From Chryseobacterium jejuense (GTDB lineage Bacteria > Bacteroidota > Bacteroidia > Flavobacteriales > Weeksellaceae): a DNA stretch of 64,000 nt. This document shows positions 9,085 through 18,758 of the stretch, one piece after another. A program made the translations under genes and the position numbers. The stretch's first letter is position 1; each line of letters opens with the position of its first letter. The notes below the pieces were generated by a model. It had not been told where the DNA came from. It did not search any database and saw only the letters and a list, made by a program, of their open reading frames with translations. The stretch lies in contig NZ_JAGIPR010000006.1 in the NCBI RefSeq assembly GCF_017877355.1, positions 355,786-419,785 of the forward strand, written 5' to 3'.

Positions 9085-11172
9085 TTAAGTATTTTTTCTA
9101 AACTCAAATACTGTACTGGAATCTTCTTTAAAAACAAGATAAGCATCAAACGTCTTCCCGTTTTTACTTTTCATATTCTTGATTAATGATGTTTTGTTTT
9201 GAGTTAATAATAAAGTAAGATCTTTACTACTGAGTTGTACTCCGCATATCATTCTGAAGAGAATCCAGTTGCACTGCTCATCGGGACATTTGACAATTTT
9301 ATCTTTGATAAGGAGATGATGCTGTTGGCATTTGGGGCATTTTAATTGTGGGATGTTTTCTTGAGGAATATTGAGTGATAAAAGTTCGCTGGTGATTTCT
9401 GCTGTGTAGGCTTGGATGTCGTTTATAAATTGAGTTTTATTGAGTTCACCTTTTTCAATTCTATCCAGTGCTATTTCCCATTCTGCGGTCATTTGGACAT
9501 TGGCTATTTTTTTGTCTTTGACAAGGTTGTAAACCTGTAAGCCTTTATCGGTGGGATGCAGCGTTTTGCTTTTCCTGATAATATAGTTTCTGCTGAGCAG
9601 GGTTTCAATAATAGAAGCTCTGGTAGCTGGGGTTCCGATGCCGATATTGGATAGAGCTCTCTGTTCTTCTTTGTTTTCAATAGATCTGCCAGCGTTTTCC
9701 ATTGCGAATAACAAATCGGCTTCTGTATAAAGTTTGGGAGGTTGTGTTGTTTTTTCCAGTAAGTTGGTTTTTGAAATCTTCAGTTCATCGCCGATTTTGA
9801 GTTCTGGAAGTTCTGTAAGGGCTTCATCTTTATTATTGGAATTTTCATTGTCAGAAAGAATCCCTTTGATGGCTCGCCAGCCTTGATTAAGTATTTTTGA
9901 TCCCTTGATCTGGAATTCATAATGATGGACTTTTATCTGGATTTGGGTGACTTGTTTTATACAGGTGTGGGATAGGGATTCCAATAAGCGGTAAGCAATC
10001 ATCTCGTAAATGGCTTTTTCCGTAGCGCTAAGTGCAGAAGGTGTTTTGGTTGTTATGAGTAATCCGTGATGGTCGGTAACTTTTAGATCATTCACGATAC
10101 GCTTGTTGAAGTTTCCGAATTTTAAATAGGTTATGGCTGTTTTGAATGGTTCGGTTTGATTCAGTATTCTAACCAGCTCAGGAATATCAGTCCATACATC
10201 TTCAGGAATATACTTACTGCCGGTTCTGGGATAAGTGATGAACTGTTTTTCGTACAGGCTTTGGGCTGTTTGTAAAACCTCATCAGCAGAAAGCCCCAGT
10301 TTCCTGTTGGCTTCTTTCTGTAATTCCGTGAGATCGAAAAGTAATGGAGACTGCTCCTGTACTGTTTTAATGGATACATCTTCTACAATAGCTCTTCCCT
10401 CCCGTTCTATCGACTTTTGGATTTGTTCCGCCTGCTTCCTTTCTTCCCACTGTAATAATGAAAGACTGGTGAAGTCTGTATACTCTTTTCTGTGGCTGAG
10501 CTGGATCTGAAAGTACTTTTGCCTGGTGAAGTTTTGATGCTGAAGAAACCTTTGACAGATTAAACCAAGGGTTGGCGTCTGTACTCTGCCTAATGAATAA
10601 ACATCTTGGTTCCTTGCGATGGTTAATGCCTGGGTAGCATTAATTCCTACCAGCCAGTCCGCTTCACTTCTGGCTTTAGCAGCTTGATACAAACCGTCAA
10701 AGGCATCGCCTGGCTGAAGGCTTTTAAAACCGTCCTGTATTGCTTTTTCGGTAAGGGAACTGATCCAGAGTCTTTCAAAAGGTTTGTTGCATTGTAGGTA
10801 GTGATAGATATAGCGGAAAATTAACTCTCCTTCCCTTCCTGCATCTGTTGCTACAATGATACTGCTGCATTGACTGAGGACTTGTTTTATGGTGTTGAGC
10901 TGTTTTAAAGCGGAAGGATCAGGCTCATAGCCTTTTGCTTTCTTTAGCTTTTTGGGAGTCAGAATAAAGGGCTTGGGAAATATAGGCAAAGAGGCTTTGT
11001 TAAAGCCTCTTATACCATAATCTTCCGGCATTCCCAATGCGATCAGATGTCCTAATGCCCAGGTGACACAATATCCGTTCCCGGATAAATAACCATCTTT
11101 CTTTTCATGCGCTCCTAATAATTGTGCGATTTCTCTTGTGACGCTCGGTTTTTCTGCGATGATTGCTTTCAT
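9085..11172 (-). CDS. topB: DNA topoisomerase III, mobile-element type
   Basis: This is a type IA topoisomerase of 695 residues. The Toprim start is MKAIIAEKPSV, with the acidic motif TDAGREGE (109-116), SLGRVQTPTLG, and the active-site Tyr in FITYPRTGSKYIP (Tyr314). The Gly after PRT, where TopA/TopB have Asp, is usual in this Bacteroidota element subfamily as I recall it. The C-terminus carries a Cys4 zinc-ribbon-like segment (CPKCQ ... CPDEQC) followed by a module of about 50 residues that also occurs twice in the DUF3945 protein upstream. It relaxes DNA during conjugative or replicative processing in such elements. It starts 20 bp after the DUF3945 gene and is surely cotranscribed with it. 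Confidence 0.93.
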   Translation of the reverse strand: MKAIIAEKPSVTREIAQLLGAHEKKDGYLSGNGYCVTWALGHLIALGMPEDYGIRGFNKASLPIFPKPFILTPKKLKKAKGYEPDPSALKQLNTIKQVLSQCSSIIVATDAGREGELIFRYIYHYLQCNKPFERLWISSLTEKAIQDGFKSLQPGDAFDGLYQAAKARSEADWLVGINATQALTIARNQDVYSLGRVQTPTLGLICQRFLQHQNFTRQKYFQIQLSHRKEYTDFTSLSLLQWEERKQAEQIQKSIEREGRAIVEDVSIKTVQEQSPLLFDLTELQKEANRKLGLSADEVLQTAQSLYEKQFITYPRTGSKYIPEDVWTDIPELVRILNQTEPFKTAITYLKFGNFNKRIVNDLKVTDHHGLLITTKTPSALSATEKAIYEMIAYRLLESLSHTCIKQVTQIQIKVHHYEFQIKGSKILNQGWRAIKGILSDNENSNNKDEALTELPELKIGDELKISKTNLLEKTTQPPKLYTEADLLFAMENAGRSIENKEEQRALSNIGIGTPATRASIIETLLSRNYIIRKSKTLHPTDKGLQVYNLVKDKKIANVQMTAEWEIALDRIEKGELNKTQFINDIQAYTAEITSELLSLNIPQENIPQLKCPKCQQHHLLIKDKIVKCPDEQCNWILFRMICGVQLSSKDLTLLLTQNKTSLIKNMKSKNGKTFDAYLVFKEDSSTVFEFRKNT

Positions 11173-11192
11173 ATTATGGATTTAGATGATTA

Positions 11193-12644
11193 TTATAGTT
11201 TTTGCCCTCTTGGTTTTCTAACCTTTTTTTGCTGATCCTCCTGTTGCTTATTGGCAGGTTGCTGCTGTTTTGATTCTAAAGGCTTCTTCACATTTTTAGT
11301 AGCTTCATTGGTTCTACCATGGGTGTTAATCGCAGTTTGGGTCTTATGATCTTCTGTAGGTTTTGCCTCTTCTTTGAGCTTATTAGGATGATTGAAGGAG
11401 AAATCGGTTTTAAAGGTTTCTTTATTGAAGGTAATATAGCCTTGATAGGCTTTACCTTTAGCGTCAGTAAGTCCGTCAACGTACACGGTTTGCCCGGCTT
11501 TGAACTTTTCATACTGTGAATCATCCAGTTCTTTTCCTCTGAATATTTTGGGTGCTTCTTGATCCGTAGGTTGAGTTTGTTGTCGGTTATGATGATGTTG
11601 ACTTTGTTGTGGTGTGTGGTTATTGTTGAATATAAACTCTACATACCGCTTATCTGCATTGAACTGTACGGTGGCATCGAAAGGTTCTCCTTTTTTAGAG
11701 GTCATACCTTCCAGATACAATGGTGCTCCTTCCAGCAGGGTTTGTTTCTGATGTTCATCGAGTTTTATGCCTTTAATTTCATCAGGGATTTTCATGTACT
11801 CCGCTCTGTAGGCGACCAATTCATTGGTTAAACGGTCACGGCTTATAACCGATGGAATGATTTCATCCGTTTTAGGATTGACCAGATCTACTACTCTGCC
11901 CATATTCCCGGTTTCTCTAAGATTCTTTTTGTCTTCATCCGTGAACTGGTGACCTAAGAATGTATTATTGAGGCTGGGCTCCTTTCGGATTCCGTGCAGA
12001 TGAACGGCAACCTGTCCTGTATCTCCTGTCTGAAGAGATAATCGAACATCCATTTTGCTTACTGCCGTTCCCAGATTAATGGTGATGGGAATTAGTGTAT
12101 TGGTTTTAAATCCCCTAAGTAATGCATCCATCGCATTCATTTTTTCAAGCTTTTCCTGGTTAAGTCCGAATTTTTCCATCGTTTTCCAGTCGATTTGTTC
12201 AGGCTGAAAACGATATTCCTGATTGTCTGTGTTGTTGTCCATTGTATTTTGATTTTTTGGATTGTTGTTATGTTGAGGTAAGATTTCGTAGTCTTTCAGC
12301 TTTTCTTTTTCTTCGGGGGATGCCTGATCAACATATTTTTGAAGATCCTTAGCGGTATTAACAGCATCGTATTCTGAAACTTTGAAAAAGTTGAAATGCG
12401 TAGGGTTTTTAAGCTGCCGGTAAAAATTCGAAAAGAAGTTGGAGAATAGATCGCCGTGCTTATCAACTCTGATCAGCGGCTCATTATCTTTTTTTTCTTG
12501 TGGAGTAACCTTTTGCAGATTCCCATCTTTATCAATTCCTTTGACCATTTCAACCTGATTGGTATGAATGTTCAAGACAAGGAGTGTGTCTGTTGCCGGT
12601 TTGAGTTCATTGGGTTCATGAGGGTTTATCAATTCATTTTCCAT
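11193..12644 (-). CDS. DUF3945-type conjugative element protein
   Basis: This soluble protein of about 483 residues is of the DUF4099/DUF3945 type seen beside topB in Bacteroidota integrative conjugative elements. The C-terminal half has two copies of a module beginning LDEHQKQTLLEG and LDDSQYEKFKAG, each ending in an aromatic strand (YVEFIF, KTDFSF). The last 60 residues are Lys/Gln-rich and disordered. The longer frame starts with TTG at 12680; I prefer the ATG at 12644 (MENELINPHEP). The exact role is unknown; association with DNA processing alongside the topoisomerase is inferred from gene order. Confidence 0.85.
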   Translation of the reverse strand: MENELINPHEPNELKPATDTLLVLNIHTNQVEMVKGIDKDGNLQKVTPQEKKDNEPLIRVDKHGDLFSNFFSNFYRQLKNPTHFNFFKVSEYDAVNTAKDLQKYVDQASPEEKEKLKDYEILPQHNNNPKNQNTMDNNTDNQEYRFQPEQIDWKTMEKFGLNQEKLEKMNAMDALLRGFKTNTLIPITINLGTAVSKMDVRLSLQTGDTGQVAVHLHGIRKEPSLNNTFLGHQFTDEDKKNLRETGNMGRVVDLVNPKTDEIIPSVISRDRLTNELVAYRAEYMKIPDEIKGIKLDEHQKQTLLEGAPLYLEGMTSKKGEPFDATVQFNADKRYVEFIFNNNHTPQQSQHHHNRQQTQPTDQEAPKIFRGKELDDSQYEKFKAGQTVYVDGLTDAKGKAYQGYITFNKETFKTDFSFNHPNKLKEEAKPTEDHKTQTAINTHGRTNEATKNVKKPLESKQQQPANKQQEDQQKKVRKPRGQKL

Positions 12645-12742
12645 TGTATTCCATTTAATGGAACCAAGGTATAGGCTCAATTAAGAGAATCCTAAAGATT
12701 GGAATGGTGATGAATGGTTTGGCTGTGGATGTCTTATTACCA

Positions 12743-13024
12743 TCAAGAGTTTAAGCATTCTCTGATCAATTGATGGACATCAGAAAGCTTATAATACAGC
12801 TTTCCACTGATGGTATAGTAAGGCAGCTTTTTATCCGTTCGGTAGCGCTGTAATGATCTGGAACTTATCTTTAAAAGCTGTAAAACATCCTGGTTATCCA
12901 GAAGCTGTTCCCCATCTATTTCTATAAATCTGGATTGGTTCTTAATCATTTGCTCTTTCAGTAAGTCAAATCTTTCCATGATTCTCTCCATCCAGGCTAT
13001 AAATTCTGTTCTTTCGATATTCAT
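12743..13024 (-). CDS. HTH (excisionase/MerR-like) DNA-binding protein
   Basis: A 93-residue protein with a helical N-terminus and a C-terminal winged-HTH of the HTH_17 kind: LLDNQDVLQLLKISSRSLQRYR, then LPYYTISGKLYYKLSDVHQLI. Such proteins sit just upstream of DUF3945 and topB genes in Bacteroidota elements and are thought to act as excision factors or regulators. It lies about 100 bp upstream of the DUF3945 gene on the same strand. No integrase or transfer genes are in the window, so the element is incomplete here or its remainder lies elsewhere. Confidence 0.8.
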   Translation of the reverse strand: MNIERTEFIAWMERIMERFDLLKEQMIKNQSRFIEIDGEQLLDNQDVLQLLKISSRSLQRYRTDKKLPYYTISGKLYYKLSDVHQLIRECLNS

Positions 13025-13140
13025 AAGTAGTGATTTTTTAGAGTGTTAAAATGTTGTGAATAGCTGATCAACTTATATTGGGTAAAGTTGAATAGTTCAT
13101 TTTATATAAAATCACTACTTATTCGTAGTACCGAAAAGAT

Positions 13141-13392
13141 TTATTTTATTATCTGTAAATATTTTCTCTGAAAAATGATGTCTACAATAAAATATAAAAG
13201 TATCATGGCCTTAACAGGACAGCTTTCCGAAACTTTAGGTGCACTAAATCCACTGATCTTTTTTATAAGGTATTCATTTTTAGTGATCCATTTTGACTGA
13301 ACGAGTTGTGTAGGAATATTTTTATGGATACAAAAACAATTATAATCAGTATCTTTTTTATTGAAATCATTTGTGACTATTAGATACTTCAA
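13141..13392 (-). CDS. Doubtful short hypothetical ORF
   Basis: An 83-residue frame with an ATG start, a mixed polar N-terminal part and a hydrophobic stretch near the C-terminus (AMILLYFIVDIIF). No family is recognised and there is no clear partner. It sits upstream of the HTH gene in sequence that contains decayed genes, so it may be a remnant. Confidence 0.2.
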   Translation of the reverse strand: MKYLIVTNDFNKKDTDYNCFCIHKNIPTQLVQSKWITKNEYLIKKISGFSAPKVSESCPVKAMILLYFIVDIIFQRKYLQIIK

Positions 13393-13794
13393 ATTTAATA
13401 TAAATCATATGTGACCAAAATATATGAGTGGAAAAGCAGACAATACCAACAATAAACTTACTTCCAACATAAGTTACAAGTATCTTAACCTGATCAATTC
13501 AACATCTTAGCTTTGAACAGCTTTTTCCAGCGTGCCTCTGTATTTACTTAAAATGTAACACTAGCTGAGAATTATTGATTCCTTCTGTTTTAGGTATTTT
13601 AGTATTTTTAAAATTGTATAATTAATTACAAGCTCTGTAATTCTGATTGGGGTCATTAAGGGAGCTTTATGATTTCCAAAAATAAGTTTGTGTATATGAA
13701 AAATCTTCCTTATTCAGGATAAGAGATCATATTATAACCTGTCCGGAAACTTTCTGAAAATCACCTCCCTATATATTATGTTATAATCAGACTG
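13393..13794. other. Non-coding stretch, no feature recognised
   Basis: About 400 bp of AT-rich DNA with stops in all frames. I see no RNA gene, repeat or promoter I can defend. It borders a decayed regulator gene and may be further decayed coding DNA. Confidence 0.4.
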
Positions 13795-14206
13795 GTTTAC
13801 TTGTACTTGCTTACCATTGTAAAGGGTATTTTTAGGAATTTTAAATTCATCAATAATTTGTTTTTTCCTATAGTTTATTAATTCCAGTAAAAAAAGATAA
13901 TTTTCCGGGTATATAAATTTTTACAGAATTGCGATAAAGCACTTTTTTTGTTTTTACCTCCTGAATATAATTTACCAAAACCGGAGGTGAATACAAAATC
14001 TGATTTTGGGAATATATCTGAAAAAATGATATTCCAACAATTTAGACCATCTTAATAATACTTCAGTGTCTAAGTTTTCCGAGTGATACATTTATAAGAC
14101 TTCTTCTGTAACATTAAAAAAAACTGCATATATCAAATATTTTCACCTCCCTTTCAGAAACAGCTTTTTTCAACAATATATCTATATTAGTTTTCTATAA
14201 ATTCAT
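13795..14206 (-). pseudogene. Decayed small HTH regulator (paralogue of 53301 and 57340)
   Basis: Reading the minus strand from the ATG at 14206 across several stops and frameshifts recovers the same protein as the intact genes at 53301-53756 and 57340-57756. The recovered parts are NIDILLKKAVSE, then FDICSFF, then NLDTEVLLRWSKLLEY followed by HFFR, and finally DEFKIPKNTLYNGKQ. The last part corresponds to the YRIPKTTLYKW recognition region of the intact copies. At least three stops and two frame changes make it nonfunctional. It lies downstream of the secreted-protein pair at 14332-18758, the same kind of neighbourhood as the intact copies. Confidence 0.8.
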
Positions 14207-14331
14207 TACCTCAATACCTCTTTTTTACTAAATCCAAGCCTTAAAAGCACCATTAAATTATTTTATCTGCACCACTACTTCCTGAAGGCTCGTCATTATT
14301 GCTTCTATTTTCCCCAGTTAATTTTGTCAAT

Positions 14332-14859
14332 CTAAGGCTTCCAAAAACTCCAGACAGTACCATTATAAACAGCCAATTGTTTTTTTATAGTATCATATAC
14401 TATCATTCCCGCAGAAGGACTGATAATATTCAAATGCGGATTGGCAACTTTAGGCAAAACCATTGCTTTATTATCATCAGCCAGAACCAATATTCCTTGT
14501 GTAGTATCTGCACCCCCAAATGTCGGGCTGATACAAATCTTTGCTCCTGGGTGCTCTACTCTATCAGTTGCCTGAATATTCAAATCTGCTGTCCCGGTTG
14601 CATCAACACTCAGATCAAACCATGTATTTACATCTTTTAAATATTTTACTTTATTGTCTGAAGTGTCAAAAAGTATAGTCCCGCTTTCAGTAATTCCTGT
14701 TTTATCTGTGACATAAGGGAGAAGAAGTCCTTTATTTTCGTTATCCCCAAACTGCAATGAAACAGAGCCATTGGTTACGCTCTCTCTACTTATTCCTATT
14801 TGTGCCTGTAAACAAGCACCTATTAGAAACCCGGTTGTTACTATTATATTTTTAAACAT
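14332..14859 (-). CDS. Secreted surface protein, 175 aa
   Basis: The ATG at 14859 gives a typical Sec signal peptide (MFKNIIVTTGFLIGACLQAQ) directly before the mature start IGISRES. A longer frame upstream overlaps the preceding gene and is unlikely. The mature protein is strand-rich with Gly/Asp turns and ends GMIVYDTIKKQLAVYNGTVW. This closing motif also occurs at the end of the neighbouring 1274-residue protein (GMLVYDTTNKCLKMY) and is common in Chryseobacterium-type surface proteins. No enzymatic motif is visible. The gene follows the larger one by 74 bp and is probably cotranscribed; a surface or tail-fibre-like role is inferred. Confidence 0.75.
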   Translation of the reverse strand: MFKNIIVTTGFLIGACLQAQIGISRESVTNGSVSLQFGDNENKGLLLPYVTDKTGITESGTILFDTSDNKVKYLKDVNTWFDLSVDATGTADLNIQATDRVEHPGAKICISPTFGGADTTQGILVLADDNKAMVLPKVANPHLNIISPSAGMIVYDTIKKQLAVYNGTVWSFWKP

Positions 14860-14933
14860 TTTATTTTTATTTTTAATGAAAACTGAGAACCTGAAAATAA
14901 AAACATCACTATTCAGGTTCTCAAAAAGTATTA

Positions 14934-17900
14934 TTAATCGGGACATGCTTGTGTGTTGATACAGAACCATTCAAATGTACTGCCTCCATTTTGAGTAGTA
15001 TACATTTTTAAACATTTGTTAGTTGTATCATAAACAAGCATTCCTTCAACAAAATCGACAGCCGGAATTCCCACAGGATTCCCAGAAGAATTAAACGCCA
15101 TTCTATTAACTACAAAACCCTTCGTTCTTGCTTCTAAAGCTAACCAGGCGCCTGTTCGAACTGCCGGCCAGTTGTCTGAATTCTGAGTTCCGGTTCTTAA
15201 TAATGATGTGATTCCTACTTTACTTACCAAAGCAGGATTTCCAGCTGTAGCAATAGCTCCGGGCTTATAACAGGCACCATTATTACATACAATAGGAGTA
15301 TAACCGTCACCGGGTATTGTTACTACTGACATCCTGGTGTCAATATAAGCAGAATATACCCTCAATGTCTGGTCTCCCAATGAAACAACACTTCCAATAG
15401 AAATCCTGACTTCATCAAACGATAATGTTGTTTGGAAGCCCGGTGTATATATGTTGGGATTGGTACCAAACCATTGTGTGAAGAAAGAAAAATCTATCAA
15501 AGCCCCACCACTCCTCTGCTCTCTGAGTACGCCATTTAAATATGTACTTACCATAACATTGGGTAAAAAACCACCGGAAAAAGGAAAGTTCTGCTTATCT
15601 ACCGTAAATCCTGCAAATGTGCCCGGTGGCAAAGTTACTTTAGGGATCGCTACAGAGATAGAACCCGTAACACCAGCTGATGCAGGTAAATGGATAGTTG
15701 CATAATCCGCCGGATCCGGGCTTACTGCATTCCAAACATGATCAATACCATATCCTGCTGTTGCTAAACCCTCATATCCTGTGTTAGCATATTCTATTAC
15801 CGCAGGAATCGTAGGAGAAACAGTAGTCGTAGGTCCATTTGTCAGCACGTATGTACCATCACACTGTAAAACTAACGGACATGTTGTGGTAGAAGTGGGA
15901 CTGAAATCTCTTACTACTACATTGAAGATTCTAATCTCACCAGCGGAGGCACCAGCAAAACGGGTTATCACATACCGTACTTCATCAAATGGAACATGAG
16001 CTACTGTTCCTATTATCAAACGTTGAAAGCCTCCAGAAACCGCAGCAGTACTTAATCCGCCTGCAAGCTGGGTTCCTGTACTGGTCTGTACCAGAGTACC
16101 GTCTTTGTATAATTCTATTTTATTTGTTTCAAAAGCACTTGCCTGTGCAATATCTAATGTTGCGATGTCAAATCCTACATATGTATCTTTAGGAAAATCA
16201 CCAAAACCATTTGCCACACTGAAACCTAATCCTGAGCCCGCACTGGCTCCAAGTTGCATCGTTGCGTAACTGTCTGGATCTAAATCTATTGCATTCTGAG
16301 AAAGACTGATAGAACTATTTCCATCCACAAAAGCAGTAACCCCTGTCCTTGCTCCGTTCACATACAACGGATACTTAGGAACACTTATATTTTCTATTCC
16401 ATCACATTTGATGACAGGAGTAGCACAGAATCTCTGAATTACTGCCGAGTAAATTTCTAAAACACCTGCATTTGCACTTAAGGCTTTGTTTATGGTAAGT
16501 TTAACACCGGTAAATGGCTGACCAGAAGCAAACCCCAATATCTGACGATTGCTCGTTCCGTTCAGAACAGAAGTATGTAAACCAAAGAAACTGGAATTCA
16601 TCACTGCTGAGTCTGCAACACTTCCGTCTGCTTTTAATGTTATAATGGTAATTGTGCTTCCCGCCAATTCTGCTGCCGCAAGTGTTGGAAAGGCTACATC
16701 AAAACCGGCAAAAGTACCAGCAGGATACAGTTCATAAGTAGCATCTCCTGGAACACCGATGCCTTTGCTACCATCTTGTACAGCTACCGAAGCATTGGTT
16801 ACAGCTCCTGCCGCCGTATATAATTTAGCAGGCTGTCCAGTGTTGGAAACGATGTTGTTCAAATCTTCAAAATAAGTATTTCCCGTTGCAAGACCTTCTA
16901 TTCCAGTATTTGCAGCATCTATGAATACAGGATAAACCGGTCTTTTGAGATCTGTTGATGTATTACAAGCCTGTGCTGTTGATAGACAAAACTTTTCAAC
17001 CACCGCACGGTAGACTTTTGTACTGGAACCTGCCGATGCTCCTGCCCGTAGTTCTACCGTAATTCTTATCTCATCAAAATCTTTAGTAGTCCTCATCCCT
17101 ATAATGTATTTCCCGTTATTGGGGGTGAATAAACTTCCCGATGCTACATTAAGAGTATTGTAAGTATCCTGAATGATTCCTTCCTTATAAGTACTGATGA
17201 TAAAATTTTTAGCTGTACTCGCTGTCGCAAAGCTATCGTCCTGAATTTCAAAACCAGCAAAGGTGCCTTTAGGATAACCATATTTAATATGACCTGGGTC
17301 ACTGGCATCCAATACCTGTCTCGAAATAACCGAAATGCCATAGTTGGAATACAGCGATGCACCTGTGGCAGCACCTATTTCTGCATAATTGTTTAAATCA
17401 GTATCGATCACATTTTGAACGTTGTTGATGCCTGGATTTCCGAGAGAAGCAGTAAGTATACTAGTACCAATAGCTTTTGCATAAACGGGATGGTTTTGTG
17501 CCCCTCCCGCGGTGAGCTCTCCTGAAATAAGGCTTACCGGCGCACCACAGGTAATGGTCGCATCACAAAAACGCTGTACAATAGGATAATAGATTTCGAG
17601 TATACCTAAAGCTGCAGATAAGTTCAAAGAGACTTCAAATTCAATGGAATCAAAAGGAAACAAGGACACAGCTCCTACAGTCAAAAGACTTCCGCTGGCC
17701 GATACACTTAGAAACTCCTGACTGACTACGTCCGGACCTTGTTGGACACCATTTAAATAGAACCTGAGTGTTTTTGTTACATTCAGCCCTCCGGATATGG
17801 CATTCAGCTGGTAAACACCGCCACCAAAAGTACCGGCAGGATATACCACACCCTCATCTTTTAATCTACCGGAATACACTGCCAGACCAGCACTAATGAA

Positions 17901-18758
17901 AGGAATTGTACCATGTGTATTAGGCTTCTCATCTTCCAGAGCAGGAGCCAGTCCCGGCCAGAGAGTTGCAGGAACAACAACAGGAACAGGAGAAGGCGGC
18001 ACAAATACAACAGCCGCACCTGAACCTGTCACCCCTTTACCTGTGAGCGGTATCTGGGCATTGCAGGTGACAACTTTTTCTCCTGTCGTATCAAAACCAC
18101 CACCTGTACGTGTGTAACGCTGCAGATACACGTAATTAACACCAAGCGTTGCAGTGGCGGTACCACCTACATTGGTTACCCTTCCATTTTGTATTACATG
18201 TACTTCATCAAAAGGTTTATGTACATAAAAACCAGCATCCATAGAAGTGGCTCCCAGTGTCCAATTTTGAGCAGGAGAAGTTTCTTGCACAACACCTCCA
18301 AGGTATGTTGTAATAATGACATTGTTGGTACCGGTAAGACCAATTGTTGGGGTAAAGCCTCCTGTAATAGCTCTGTTTACTACTACACCAATTCTATAAC
18401 CTGTAAATGGAGTTGTTCCATAAGTTTTACCATCGCTTAATTTTACTGTCGAGGTTATGTCTGTACCCAAAGTTGAAGAAACAGAATGTGATGAAAAGCC
18501 GGAATTGCTTGTGTTTGAATCAGTAATTTGAGAAAGCGTAGTGCCCCAATTACCAACAACTGCGGCAGCGCTTACTGTTCCAAAAATAATGGTTCCACTG
18601 CCACCACCTGTACGCCAGGCAACCTTGGTATCGTCATTACTAGGAGTTACCGCAGCATCCTGAGAAAATACGGTTATACTTCCTGCTAAAGCTATCAGCA
18701 TCATAAGATGTCTGCAAAAGGTATTTCCTTTTTGTTTTATTTGATTGATATTCACCAT
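14934..18758 (-). CDS. Large repetitive secreted surface protein, 1274 aa
   Basis: An N-terminal signal peptide (hydrophobic core MLIALAGSITVF, cleavage near SQDAA) is followed by about six modules of roughly 190 residues. Each contains a GTFAGF-like motif (YPAGTFGGG, YPKGTFAGF, YPAGTFAGF, FPKDTYVGF, LPPGTFAGF), then a FDEVRI-like strand and an IYxxVxxRFC-like closing segment. Other shared marks are NTGxEGLATG and repeated Cys pairs. The C-terminal 90 residues carry LEARTKGFVVNRMAF and GMLVYDTTNKCLKMY. No T9SS sorting domain is evident at the end. The protein is likely an extracellular adhesin or coat component, judged from repeats and composition only. It precedes the 175-residue secreted protein in a probable operon. 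Confidence 0.8.
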   Translation of the reverse strand: MVNINQIKQKGNTFCRHLMMLIALAGSITVFSQDAAVTPSNDDTKVAWRTGGGSGTIIFGTVSAAAVVGNWGTTLSQITDSNTSNSGFSSHSVSSTLGTDITSTVKLSDGKTYGTTPFTGYRIGVVVNRAITGGFTPTIGLTGTNNVIITTYLGGVVQETSPAQNWTLGATSMDAGFYVHKPFDEVHVIQNGRVTNVGGTATATLGVNYVYLQRYTRTGGGFDTTGEKVVTCNAQIPLTGKGVTGSGAAVVFVPPSPVPVVVPATLWPGLAPALEDEKPNTHGTIPFISAGLAVYSGRLKDEGVVYPAGTFGGGVYQLNAISGGLNVTKTLRFYLNGVQQGPDVVSQEFLSVSASGSLLTVGAVSLFPFDSIEFEVSLNLSAALGILEIYYPIVQRFCDATITCGAPVSLISGELTAGGAQNHPVYAKAIGTSILTASLGNPGINNVQNVIDTDLNNYAEIGAATGASLYSNYGISVISRQVLDASDPGHIKYGYPKGTFAGFEIQDDSFATASTAKNFIISTYKEGIIQDTYNTLNVASGSLFTPNNGKYIIGMRTTKDFDEIRITVELRAGASAGSSTKVYRAVVEKFCLSTAQACNTSTDLKRPVYPVFIDAANTGIEGLATGNTYFEDLNNIVSNTGQPAKLYTAAGAVTNASVAVQDGSKGIGVPGDATYELYPAGTFAGFDVAFPTLAAAELAGSTITIITLKADGSVADSAVMNSSFFGLHTSVLNGTSNRQILGFASGQPFTGVKLTINKALSANAGVLEIYSAVIQRFCATPVIKCDGIENISVPKYPLYVNGARTGVTAFVDGNSSISLSQNAIDLDPDSYATMQLGASAGSGLGFSVANGFGDFPKDTYVGFDIATLDIAQASAFETNKIELYKDGTLVQTSTGTQLAGGLSTAAVSGGFQRLIIGTVAHVPFDEVRYVITRFAGASAGEIRIFNVVVRDFSPTSTTTCPLVLQCDGTYVLTNGPTTTVSPTIPAVIEYANTGYEGLATAGYGIDHVWNAVSPDPADYATIHLPASAGVTGSISVAIPKVTLPPGTFAGFTVDKQNFPFSGGFLPNVMVSTYLNGVLREQRSGGALIDFSFFTQWFGTNPNIYTPGFQTTLSFDEVRISIGSVVSLGDQTLRVYSAYIDTRMSVVTIPGDGYTPIVCNNGACYKPGAIATAGNPALVSKVGITSLLRTGTQNSDNWPAVRTGAWLALEARTKGFVVNRMAFNSSGNPVGIPAVDFVEGMLVYDTTNKCLKMYTTQNGGSTFEWFCINTQACPD

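Noticed and set aside
12645..12680. TTG start 12 codons upstream in the DUF3945 gene
   Set aside because: The ATG at 12644 is a better start and nothing marks the TTG.
14860..14970. N-terminal extension of the 175-residue secreted protein
   Set aside because: It would overlap the preceding gene and bury the clear signal peptide that starts at 14859.
14934..18758. Repeats as a CRISPR array or short tandem DNA repeat
   Set aside because: The repeats are protein modules of about 190 residues with diverged DNA, inside one open frame.
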